Source: Lathyrus oleraceus (lineage: Eukaryota > Streptophyta > Magnoliopsida > Fabales > Fabaceae). Taken from it: a stretch of 64,000 bases of DNA. This document shows, piece by piece, positions 45,741-56,083 of the stretch. Below the pieces are notes generated by a model. The model ran no database searches and was not told the DNA's origin. It saw only the letters and a program-made list of their open reading frames with translations. Location: positions 270,731,618 through 270,795,617 of the forward strand of contig NC_066584.1 of the NCBI RefSeq assembly GCF_024323335.1, in the 5' to 3' direction. Each line of letters starts with the position of its first letter. The stretch's first letter is position 1. The translations under genes and the position numbers were made by a program.

Positions 45741-47189
45741 CTATGGATCCCTATTAGCTCGGGACGCTGGAAGACGAGAAGTACACAGCTTCTTGATCTC
45801 TCTCTCATAGGCTGCTTCCATATCCGCTTTCTCCTTTGCAAGTTGATCATACCTCCTCTTCCATAACTTAGAAGACTGAGGAAGCAGAGAAGTCCATGTG
45901 TCGTTCGGATCGTCGATTACTCGATGCTCGAGAAACTCAATCAGAGCGTCTTTCTCCTTAAGCTGCTGCAGCAATTCCTCTCTTTCACGAATCCAAGCAC
46001 GCGAAAGATCTTCCTCTCTCAACTCCTCTACACGTTGGATAGGGAGGGTTGAAGGCCCAGCCACATCCAAAGGTGTAGGTCTCGGATGGTCGTATGGCAT
46101 CAAGTAAGTGGCAGCTCTCTGTCTGATCCAAGAGGTGTATGGCTCCAAAGCAATGCAGTTCTTCGGACCCAACTCATTCCTACTCTTCTTGTGAATACTG
46201 CGCCAAGCACGGACAAATCTGGCTTTCAGGCCTTGGGGATCTTTACCCTCCAGAAAGAACACACCTTCTAACAGAATGTTATGGGGTTTATCTTTTAGGG
46301 GGAACCCAAGCTGACGACGTGCAAGAATAGGATTGTAGCTGATCCCACCACATGTGCCAAGAAGAGGCACATTCGGGAATTCACCATAATAATCAATGAT
46401 CTGGACGGTATCATACACGTGATCATACCAAGAGATATCATCATTAGTGAGAGACATAAGTCTCTGAGACCACCGTAGACATCCCTTGTTCTCCTTGAAA
46501 GCAACGGTCTGCGGCAAGTGCGAAATAAACCACTTGTACAGCAAAGGTAGACAGCAGACAATAACTCCACCACCCTTTGCATTCCTCGAGTGCAAAGAGA
46601 TATAGGCATCACCCAACAAAGTCGGAACAGGATTAAGAACTGAGAAGATCCTAATAGCATTCATGTCCACAAACTTGTCGAAGTTGGGAAACAGCACTAA
46701 ACCATAGATGAGCAATACAAATAAAGCCTCAAAGGCATCCTCACTCCTGGCCTTCCCATAGAAAGTAGCTTGAGCGATGAGGAACTCGGAAGGAAAACCC
46801 TGAATTCCGCCTTTGGTAGTCAGATTAGCTTTAATCAGATCTTCATCTATATGCAACAAACTTGCAATCTCCCGAGCAGATGGAATACTCTCTAGGCCAC
46901 TGAACGACACTTGGTCCAGAATCGGGATCCCAATGAGGTAAGAATACTCCTCCAAGGTAGGCAATAACTGGAAATCCGAAAAGGAGAAGCAATGATACAG
47001 CGGATCATAGAACTGAGCTAGAGTACTCATCAAACCCTCATCAACCTGAGTAGTGAGCAATGGCAGAAGCTTCCCATAGCGAGCTTTGAAACCCAAGGGA
47101 TCTAATACATAAGATGTCAGATTCCTTAACTCTTTTACATCAGGTTGTCTGAAACTGTACTTCTTTGTATGCCTTTTTGGTCTTTCCAT
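45741..47189 (-). CDS. Element D ORF1, Ogre-specific upstream protein (intact)
   Basis: 482 residues. The N-terminal two thirds resemble plant mobile domain-like or DUF7745-type proteins, with FSDFQLLPTLEEYSYLIGIPI (given here in part) and a conserved FLIAQ...LFVLLIYGLVLFP hydrophobic stretch. The C-terminal part is charged and coiled-coil-like (REELLQQLKEKDALIEF, KRRYDQLAKEKADM). B's ORF1 aligns throughout, including PTLEEYS, the GLVLFPN-like helix and the RQLGF segment. Presence of a separate ORF upstream of gag is diagnostic for Ogre. Its role is not established. The domain assignment rests on motif memory and needs a profile search. Confidence 0.85.
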   Translation of the reverse strand: MERPKRHTKKYSFRQPDVKELRNLTSYVLDPLGFKARYGKLLPLLTTQVDEGLMSTLAQFYDPLYHCFSFSDFQLLPTLEEYSYLIGIPILDQVSFSGLESIPSAREIASLLHIDEDLIKANLTTKGGIQGFPSEFLIAQATFYGKARSEDAFEALFVLLIYGLVLFPNFDKFVDMNAIRIFSVLNPVPTLLGDAYISLHSRNAKGGGVIVCCLPLLYKWFISHLPQTVAFKENKGCLRWSQRLMSLTNDDISWYDHVYDTVQIIDYYGEFPNVPLLGTCGGISYNPILARRQLGFPLKDKPHNILLEGVFFLEGKDPQGLKARFVRAWRSIHKKSRNELGPKNCIALEPYTSWIRQRAATYLMPYDHPRPTPLDVAGPSTLPIQRVEELREEDLSRAWIREREELLQQLKEKDALIEFLEHRVIDDPNDTWTSLLPQSSKLWKRRYDQLAKEKADMEAAYEREIKKLCTSRLPASRANRDP

Positions 47190-48191
47190 GTCTGAAAATT
47201 TTGCAAATAAACCCTTTTAAGTTCCTTGAAAATTTTCCTTTTTTCTGATGACATGAAATGCAGATGAATGCATGAATGCATGAATGCAACAATCACACTC
47301 AAGGATCAAGCAAAGCACACCAAACAAAGGTCATGGGAAAGCTCAATGTATCCCTAATATCAATCATCCATTTTGGTGGATTTAGGTTTTCACCTTATCG
47401 ACACCCAAGTTCCATTGAGATTAAGAATACATGAACCGGCTCAATCATCCTTAATATCAATCATCCATTTTGGCGGATTGTGGTTTTCACCTTATCAACG
47501 CCCAAGTTCCATTGATATTAAGGTTGTCTGAACGACTCAACCATGAATCACGGGTTTGCTGAGAGTCATGAGCATGGAGTCTCGGTTAAGAGCCACCCAA
47601 AGGGAGTGTACTAGGGTTTATACCTGCCAGACATGTTCTATCAGAGGTTCCCATAATCATCGTTCCATCTTTCGGATATTATCGGAGGAACGAATACTCG
47701 TATTCCAAAAATATTCTCAAGAGAAACTCTTATGAGTGTAGTATTGCGTAACAATCGCATCAGATCTTACATCTGAACGACCTCCGCACTACGTCCTAAA
47801 AATAGGCCAAGATGGGTTTGGTAAACTAAGGTCCTTGGCTTCTAAGGCACATGATTGAAAGAATAATGCCTAACCACAAATAACTTGTGTGACATTATTA
47901 ATCCAACATGACCTCCACCAAGTGAATGGACTCGCAAGTCAACCGGCTAAGGAATACTCCACACCAGTCAACAAGACTATGCCATTCTCCTATCCTAGAG
48001 TGCACTCGAGTTCGGGTATAGAACTCATCTCACAGAGATCACCAAAGCAAACAGCAATTGTATATCAAGCAATTCAAACATTACAATCAATACAGTTATC
48101 CCAAATTGTACAAAAATATGTCAAATAACAGATAAACAAATATCATACAACAAGGGTGAAAAGTAGGCAATACCACCAAGGATCTCTTTTA
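47190..48191 (-). other. 5' leader of element D
   Basis: It contains two tandem copies (about 47340-47430 and 47447-47523) of a segment closed by an inverted repeat of the ATCCTTAATATCAA type, matching the single copy in A. Downstream, 47530-48040 is clearly related to A's leader, including a GAGTTC/GAACTC stem near 48010-48025. Confidence 0.75.
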
Positions 48192-48209
48192 TCCCCAGCA
48201 GAGTCGCCA
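48192..48209 (-). other. Primer binding site of element D
   Basis: Element-sense TGGCGACTCTGCTGGGGA, six bases inside the LTR end (compared with two in A). Complementary to the tRNA-Arg(ACG) 3' end with one wobble. Confidence 0.9.
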
Positions 48210-48558
48210 CTTTTCTGTAGCGGTGTATTCGTCGCTATATGATTTATTGATTAAACCATAAGCAAAGTGTACAAAGAAATCGAGTCGCCACCGCACTTTT
48301 ATTTATCCAAAGGACTGGCTAAAAAGCGAACAAAAGCCTAAGAAGTTTTACACGTAGAAAACTAATGAAAGATCAGAAATCGGGGTAAGGGGTAAATTAC
48401 GCAATGGGAAGGTGTTAGGCACCCATCACGTCCTAGGTACTCCTAGGGAGCCCTTTTCACACTTGTTGTATAAAAATGTTTACTTATTTATGACATATTG
48501 TGCAAACATGAATGGGAAGATGAGAAAAGAATATATAAGTTATTTATTTTTGTGTTCG

Positions 48559-48617
48559 AACGGATGAACCCGTTGCCTACGTACCTTCCATCAAAGGTAA
48601 GGATCAAAACGCCGTAG
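48559..48617 (-). other. Bipartite hairpin module, 5' LTR of D
   Basis: AACGG/CCGTT (48559-48574), then CTACG/CGTAG (48577-48617) enclosing ACCTT/AAGGT. Confidence 0.65.
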
Positions 48618-51610
48618 TTCGGCTAAAAGATTTCCAAATTATCAGTGGGTTCATTTTAAAACAAGAGCACTAAGGCTTTTCATTCTCAACGGGAGAAAAC
48701 TCAACCAATACCAACAATCCACCATGCGAGGATAGCTTCAACATACTAGTGAGGGGTTAACCCTATAATAAGTATGGAAGACTTACAATCAACTCACTAA
48801 GGATGTGGTGAGATTTACATCAACCACTATGAGAATTGAAACCTATGGCTAATGTATAAAAACATATTAACAATGGACAAAGCCACAAAACAATCGAATG
48901 GGTGAAGTTAATTGATTATGAGTATTCACAAAGTATGGTCAAAGTATGATTAAGATTGTTTCAAAAAGAAGTATTAACAAAAGTGAAGTTTGAAAATCAA
49001 GGACTTAAGGTCCAGGTTTCTAATTTGAAAGAGGTGAGAATGTTTGCACAACATGTATATACAAGTTTGAAAAGTTAACAATGTGAAAAGGGATTTTTGA
49101 AACAAAAAGTGTATGGATGATGGAGTGTAAAACTTCCTAAGAGGATTCACTTCTTGAAATCATATAGAAGATGATTCAAGTGTGTCCTTTGGAATGAAGA
49201 AACAAAGCAAGTTAGTAAAATGAAAGACAAAGTGATACCGGATGCCATCAATGGACTTACTCCAATCTCACACGAAAGCAGATACCGGATACCAATAAAT
49301 GGATTTACACCAATCTCCTAAAAGAAAACAATGATACCGGATGCCAATAAATGGACTTACTCCAATCTCACAAATAAAATAAAACATGGATGTCAGATGC
49401 CAATCTATCTGGACTTATTCTAACCTCCACAAGTTGATCATAGGAATACAAATGCCAACAACATGGACTTATAATTGCATCCTCACATACAACAAACAAA
49501 CAGAAGCACAAGGCTAAGAGGATATGAGTGACCACTGAAATGGTCTTACACTCTATCCCTTCCAAATCATAGGAACAATGGCCAAAGAACATGGTCTTAC
49601 AATTGTCCTCAATGGGCAAACACAAAGGCGTCACAAAGATATGCAATGATGATCATGCACTAATGAACAATCAATGATGACAAATGCACAAAGGCATGCA
49701 AGCAAACATGTACATATGAATCAAGCAAATAATCAGACAAAGTCATTTATCACACACTATAACCAAGCAATTAGGCTCAAGCAAAAGGGTTTGACTTTAA
49801 AGTCAACTGGAATGGGGTAAATGGTGCTCTTAACCTTGACATTGAGAGCCAAGGTGAAGAAGATGAAAGGATATGAGGGGTGTGCCTCATCACTCTTATC
49901 TCTGGTCAGAGAGAGTATTGAATATCAGAAGGTGTGGGAGTTCAGAAAGTGGGAACTCTCTCCACAAGTTAAAGACTCGATAGATCTTGGGCTTTTACTC
50001 ACTATGCATCAACACAAGTAGTGTGAGCAAGGTGAGAGACTCACAGAATAGTAGGAGATAGGCTACATATCTCTTTTGTCTACCAATTGCCTTATTAAAA
50101 GGACTTCACCTGCTTGGGGACAAAAAATAAACACACAAAGACATTGCCTCTTAAGGAGGACTTCAGACAGGTGCCTGGCTAAATAACAAGCCAGGTCTTC
50201 CAGACTACATGGAGACAAGAGAGTCTACCTCAATGCAAATGCTATCAAGCAAAGCAATGCAAGTTCTCAAAGAACTATTAGCAACTATGGTACCTGAAAT
50301 CAATCAAATATAATCAGTACCAATCACAAAGTCAAAACAGACAACATAAGAACCAACAGTCAACACAATTATTCACATGTGCAAAGCACAAAGCTCAAAG
50401 CAAGTGAGCTAAGCATCCTACAAAACAAACAAGTTAGTTCATCACAATCAAATAAACCAACATCAATCAACTTGAATTGATCTCCCTAAAGCATTTGCTT
50501 CTTAACCTGAAAAGTCAAACTCAAACATGAGAAATAAGACCACTAGGACAAGCCTAGGGTCAAAAGGAGGTGAAAATTTCAAAACAGCAAGTGAAAATTG
50601 ATTAAAACCAAGATTTATCAAATAAGAACAAAGTCTAATTGGTCTCATGTCAAAACTATAGACCAAATCCATTTCCTACTCAAAACATGTCAAACCATAC
50701 ACTTTGGAATCACATTGGAGCACAACAGAATGATCACAATCAAACCAATATCAAAATAGCTCAATAAATTCCAGGAAAATTCAAGCTTAAACAGGACACA
50801 TTCAATGAGCAGCATATCAAATTTCATGACATTTGGATAATGGGAACCAAGTCAATGAAAATCAACAAATCAAAGCATATAGAAACAAGCTCATACATGG
50901 TATCAAATTGAGCATCAACTTCAATCAAGAGTAAAACAGTGAGGACAAATGATAAATAGATGAGACCAAAGCCATGATACACTTCAACATGTTAGGAAGC
51001 AATGTATAAAATTTCAAGCTCATGTGATAAGGCACAAGGATTTCACAAAACATGGAAGTTCAGCACTCAACAAGAGTTCACAAATGACCAAACAGAAAAG
51101 GAAAATATCAAACAAATTGAAAATGCATCTAACAATTCCAGAAAAATTCACATGTATTCTTAACATTCATAAGATCAAGAACATGAACAATGCATAGTGT
51201 GACATACATTGTCACACTCATGAAGATCACATCATATCTACTAATCCAGAAATGCAAAATTAGCAAACTATATACCAAAATCACCAGGAATGAGTCTAGA
51301 TCATGCATATAAAATTTCAAGCATTTTGGAGCAGGCATCAAGATTTCACAATCAAAATGGTGAAATATATACACAAAGCATACATGATCAAAACCATTAG
51401 ACAAAAATTAAAAATCAACCAGGCACAACTTTTGCTATCATACCTAAAAAAAACTAGAGAGAAATTGGAGATGAATGCAAAAATCCCCAGCCAATTTGGA
51501 TCATCCATGAACATTTTATGATTTTTTGAAGTTAAATCAAGAAATGAAATAAATATTTAAGAATTAAAATGAAATTAAAGGCGCGGATGGCAATTTTGTA
51601 ATTATGGAGA

Positions 51611-51643
51611 TCACTTAATGAAACGCTGAGTTTCATTAAGTGA
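51611..51643. other. Conserved palindromic hairpin, 5' LTR of D
   Basis: Identical to 31728-31760: 14-base arms around GCTGA. Confidence 0.8.
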
Positions 51644-52414
51644 CTTGGCAACGCGTGAATGGCCAGCGGAGGCGGGAAACACAATTCAAACATGAAGCAT
51701 GGCGAAACAAGATCAAAATGAAGCCTGGACACGAGTTTGGACGCGTTCTTCACATTTTCATGCTGTTCATCATCAACATGAACAAAACTTCATGGAAATG
51801 CACAAACTATATATGGACCGGTTCATCTTTCAACAAGGATCAATAATATCACACTGATTTCTTCCAGAATTCAACATAGAAAAAGATTCGATCCAAGAAA
51901 GTTTTGATGTCCAAACTTCAAATCAAGATTTCTACATGAACACTTGATGGATTTACATGATTCGAATTGCATTCTACTCTATGTTGTGCGATCTACCTAA
52001 GCCACATGTCAATTTCAAGAATCGAAGGAGTTGAATTCTTACCTCTATGAAGCAACAGCTGTGAAATCGAGCTCCTCAAGGCTCCAATGGTGAAAACAGA
52101 TGGACTAGGATGATGCAGGAGATGAATAGAAGTGATAGCTCAGCTCAGAAATGCGTGATAATGGAGAATTCTCAAATTGCCATGGATGCTCAAGGTTGCA
52201 ACAGTTAGGATTCCGCACGATTCTTCCAATGATAGCTTCAAACAGATCTTCCAATCCACCTGCAGATGAAGATTCACACAAAGAACTAGCAAAGCAATGG
52301 TGAATTTCGAAGGAAAAGTCAAAAAAAGTTGGAAGAGAATTGAGAGAATTTGAGAAATTTGTGAGTTTGATCTGAGATTGTGAATGTGGATCTGAACTTT
52401 CTGTTATGATTAGG

Positions 52415-52422
52415 CTCTTATA
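52415..52422 (-). promoter_or_regulatory. Putative TATA box, 5' LTR of D
   Basis: Element-sense TATAAGAG. As the 5' LTR of an intact element this would be the active promoter copy. Confidence 0.58.
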
Positions 52423-53559
52423 GTCTTGTTAATCCAATGCCTTAATCATGATTAGCACAAATTGGAAGTGATTAGCAAGTTACACATGTTATGCATTTTG
52501 GCCAAATTGCCCTTTTGCACTTAGAACCAATGGAACAGTAAATTCTCCTTTGAAGCAAGTCACAAATCATGTTTAGAAGTGAATTGAATTGGTTTGGTAT
52601 GAAAATCCCATGTATTTTTGAAAATCACTATTTTTCCCACCAAATTTTAAATGGTTCACTTGAAAAATGACCTTTTTATGTGATGGTTTTTAATAAAATG
52701 TGATGATGGATTTGGATAGTACACATCAAATGTGGTTTGCTCAAAAAAGAATCAACCAATTTGGCTTTTCCATTCAAAAGTTATGGCACTTTGAATTTCA
52801 ACTTTTTCTGAAAATGATTTGATCATAACTTGCCAACCACACATGGGAAATGAGTGTTCTTGGACTTTTTGGAAAGGTGAGAGCAAGATCTTCAACTTTC
52901 ATGTTGGACAAAATTTGATTTGAAGCATTCTTGGACATGAAATTTTGAGGAGAAGAACTTTCCATTTTTGGCAGGTGAAAATTACAAGTCATTTCTATTT
53001 TTGGAAAAATTTTGTTTGACCTCAAATCCTTCAACCTTGATCTTTGAAATGCCAAATGAGGCTTATATGGACATGAATGAGACCTTTCCAACCATCTCAC
53101 ACCTTCCAATCCCTGATTAAATGCACAGTTGACCACAATTGACTTTGCTAGGGTTTTGGCTGACTGAGCCATGTTCTGATGAATTCCAAGCCTCTTTCAC
53201 ATGAGATCTTGATCCAAAATGATATCACAACTTAAATGAATCTTTATGAAGGATCATGGTGCCCAAATTCTTCAAGAATGGTCACCATCCATTGCCCAAT
53301 GGCTGATTTAACTGTCTTGACCTAGTTTGCTTCATCTGCAAGTAACAAGGTTAGCTGACAATATTTTTGTACTTTTGGTTAGTAAACATATGAAAAGCAA
53401 TGATATACAAATGCAATACATGCCTGGTGATCAAGAATCACACTCACAAAATAGCCCACCCACTAGGAGGGAAGCAAAGGTGCACAATGATCCTTGAGGC
53501 AATGATATGGTATGATATGATGCCATGAGGGATCTTAGGGACAAAATTGGGGTCTTACA

Positions 53560-53564
53560 GGTTG
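53560..53564. repeat. Target-site duplication GGTTG, right copy, of element D
   Basis: It follows the LTR end TTACA at 53559 and matches 28285-28289. Confidence 0.95.
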
Positions 53565-54698
53565 CTCTTGCAAAGACTTCATCCTATCATAGGGCAATAA
53601 CAAAGCTTCCACTCTCTTCTTGACCCACTCAGTGTAGTCAGGCATAGCAATGGCAAACTTCTTCCCTAGAACAGCTCCATCCTTGACACCAATAGACTTC
53701 TAAGCTCTTCCCACTCGCTCCAAACTAACAGGGTCACTTCGCTTCTCAAAATACACACTCTCGGCTATCTCAGCATCAAGTGGTCTTCCATTCATCACAA
53801 ACCCCAACTGGCGAAGAGAAAGAACCGGGTTGTAATTGATGCAACCCTTAGTCCCTACAAGCGGCACATTACGGAATTCTCCACAACTCATAATGACATT
53901 ACGCACATCCATTCGGTAAGACTGCCACCTGATATCATAAGAGGTAAGAGACATAACCCTCGGAGTCCACTTATGAGTGCTCTGAGCATCCACAAAAGGT
54001 CCACTGACTGGCAGGAGAGACAAGAACCATCTGAGCAACAGTTGGAGATAGCATCTGATAGCTCTACCCTTACCATCCCTACTGTGAATAGCATAGTAAG
54101 TGTCAGCTAACAGAGTAGGAACCGGGTTTCCTCCAATGAAGATAGTGACTGCAGCATAGTCCACAAAGTTGGGCATACTCGGGATCAATACAATCCCATA
54201 AATCATGATGGCCAACTGAGCATGAAAAGCCTCCCAATTTCTCTTCTCTGCTTCTTCTCTAGCTACCCTCAACAAGAACTTCAAAGGCAACCCTACACCA
54301 TCCCCACTGGACTTCCAATTATCACTGACTTCTTTGATACCCAAATGAAGAGCTCTGGCAACGACTCTGAAATCAACCTCCTTTGGAACATCCAAGAAAG
54401 GAACCTGATATCGGATCGGGACATTCATCAGAATGGAGTACTCCTCAAGAGTAGGAGCTAACTGATAGTCCTGGAAAGTGAAACAACAAAGCTCTGGGTC
54501 GTAGAACTGTAGAAGAGTCTGCAACGGCACTGGATCTACTACCATCTTCAATAGTGTCAACAAGTCCCCATATTGATCAACAAGACCCTTCTGGTTACCA
54601 CCGGTCACAAGGCTGCTCAATTCTATCAAAGATGTCAAAGGCTCACGGTGAAAGCTGTAGGAACAAGTCTTCCGCTTCGATTCTGGGACGGATGCCAT
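53560..54698 (-). pseudogene. Element B ORF1, N-terminal part
   Basis: The start is chosen at MASVPESKR (54698), which aligns with D's MERPKRHTKK start; the open frame extends 16 codons further. Shared motifs with D are FQDYQLAPTLEEYS, MIYGIVLIPS and SLRQLGF. TAG at 53700-53702 replaces a Trp codon present in D (RAW). The frame then continues to the D junction and into 27783-28284. Total length without D is about 546 residues, longer than D's 482, mainly through the coiled-coil tail. Confidence 0.88.
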
Positions 54699-55505
54699 CT
54701 CTATCAATGAATAGACTCCTGAATGAACCTGAGAAATGATATGCATGCAGAGATTAGCTTTTTCTTTTCTTTTTTTTTCAATTTTTTTTTAATTTTTTTA
54801 TGGCGTATTTTTTTTTTGAAAATAAACATGCTATGATGCAAATGATGCAGACAAGACTGGCTGGCTGTGTATCTCGGAGCACAGGATCAAAGCTTCGACT
54901 TAAACTCAGAACCACAAATTCATCTGAAACCCAAAGTCATCTGAGACCCAACAAATCTGAACCAAGAGTCACCAACAGGATCACAAGTCACCAACAAGTC
55001 ACCGACAAGTCACCAACTGTACCTGTAATAATGATCATTCCCTCCCCACTCACGGGTGTCATCTAGGCCAGGGTAAGGTCGAGAGAAACGCAGCATAAAT
55101 AACCCTTTCATAGAATATCATCATATACACACCCGAAGTATGTAACGACGATACCCCATCAGAGTCTGAACTGCTCGTGATATCAATGTTCCGCTAAATG
55201 GCGCAATACCACCCGCTTCCCACGAATCACTCTATTCCTAGGTGTCCTAGATTTCACTCATAGCCTGGGTATTGGGCCTTTTACCTCTTGTAACTCCCAC
55301 CCCAACAGAGAGACAACACAGCACAGCCAGCACAGATGAACAAATGAAAATGAATGAATGCAAACATAAATGCAAACATAAATGCAAACAATAAATAAAT
55401 GAATGCAATAAATGAAACAGCAAAAGTAACCAAACCTTATCCTAGAGAGCGCTAGGAGAGACTCGCTTAGGGAAGATGGACCAGCAAGAGGTCAACTTCT
55501 CTGAT
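54699..55505 (-). other. 5' leader of element B
   Basis: Non-coding. It includes poly-A/T runs at 54763-54825 and a simple repeat of ATGAATGCAAACATAA type at 55345-55420. I do not see the long conserved leader block of A and D here. Confidence 0.6.
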
Positions 55506-55523
55506 TCCCCAGCAGAGTCGCCA
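55506..55523 (-). other. Primer binding site of element B
   Basis: Element-sense TGGCGACTCTGCTGGGGA. It directly abuts a truncated LTR end with no spacer, which marks a deletion at the LTR-PBS junction. Confidence 0.87.
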
Positions 55524-55589
55524 ACACTGCTCAAACATCAAACACTGGCTGAAAGGAGACACAAGAAAGACAAAAGAAACTAACTCGGC

Positions 55590-56083
55590 AGGATATCGCA
55601 TCCTGGGCCTACGTAGTCTGTCAGGCACAGACATCAGAGTCGACGTAGTTCGGGACAGGGGAAACATGCTCGCTAGGATGTCGCATCCTATGCATACGTA
55701 TCTTCTCTGACAGAAGAAGAATCAGAGCACTCGTAGCTCGGCTAACGCACGCCAAACAAAACCACACAGGAAACCGACTGCCAATCGCTGGACTTACGTC
55801 AGATTCCACACAAACAGGAAAACCTGGAAACCAAATGCCAATCGCTGGACTTACATCAGACTCCGAACCAACAAACACACACTGGAAACCAACTGCCAAT
55901 CGCTGGACTTACGTCAGACTCCACACAACACAAACCGGACACAGGAAACCAACTGCCAATAGCTGGACTTACCTCAGACTCCAACACAACACAAAGGGGT
56001 TGCAAAAGAAAAAGGGCGCCCGGAGAGATCAGCTCATCTCCTGCCTACGTACCTCATCTGGTATGAGGATCAGGGCGACGTAG
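55590..56083 (-). other. Three bipartite hairpin modules, 5' LTR of B
   Basis: Small stems are AGGAT/ATCCT (55590-55604), TAGGATG/CATCCTA (55674-55690) and GGAGA/TCTCC (56022-56041). Large stems are CTACGT/ACGTAG (55609-55648) enclosing GTCTGT/ACAGAC, TACG/CGTA (55695-55735) enclosing TCTTCT/AGAAGA, and CTACGT/ACGTAG (56045-56083) enclosing CCTCAT/ATGAGG. Confidence 0.68.
55768..55982 (-). repeat. Minisatellite in B 5' LTR
   Basis: Four units of about 45-60 bp centre on TGCCAAT-x3-TGGACTTACNTCAG. S has two units (12022-12115). D has four or so diverged units in each LTR (29303-29480 and the equivalent at 49232-49440). Confidence 0.75.

Larger units (their letters stand above)
28290..53559 (-). 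mobile_element. Element D: complete 25.3-kb Ogre-like retrotransposon
   Basis: In element sense the order is 5' LTR 53559-48216, PBS, leader, ORF1, gag-protease, intron, RT-RH-aRH-INT, a 4.7-kb repeat-rich 3' UTR, polypurine tract, and 3' LTR 33676-28290. It has a five-base duplication and TG...CA ends. All three reading frames are open, and the two LTRs differ by scattered substitutions, one 54-nt deletion and an 8-nt length difference, so the insertion is recent. The size and layout match published Ogre elements of Fabeae. It interrupts B's ORF1. Confidence 0.96.
48216..53559 (-). repeat. 5' LTR of element D
   Basis: A 5344-bp partner of 28290-33676. It lacks 54 nt near 51178 (lost between ATCAA direct repeats) and has about 8 extra nt near 48297. 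The TATA box, palindromic hairpin (51611-51643), bipartite module (48559-48617) and stem-loops are all kept. Confidence 0.95.

Noticed and set aside
48192..48209. Possible tRNA gene because of the tRNA-Arg match
   Set aside because: Only 18 bases match and in complementary sense, directly beside an LTR. This is a primer binding site, and no cloverleaf is present.
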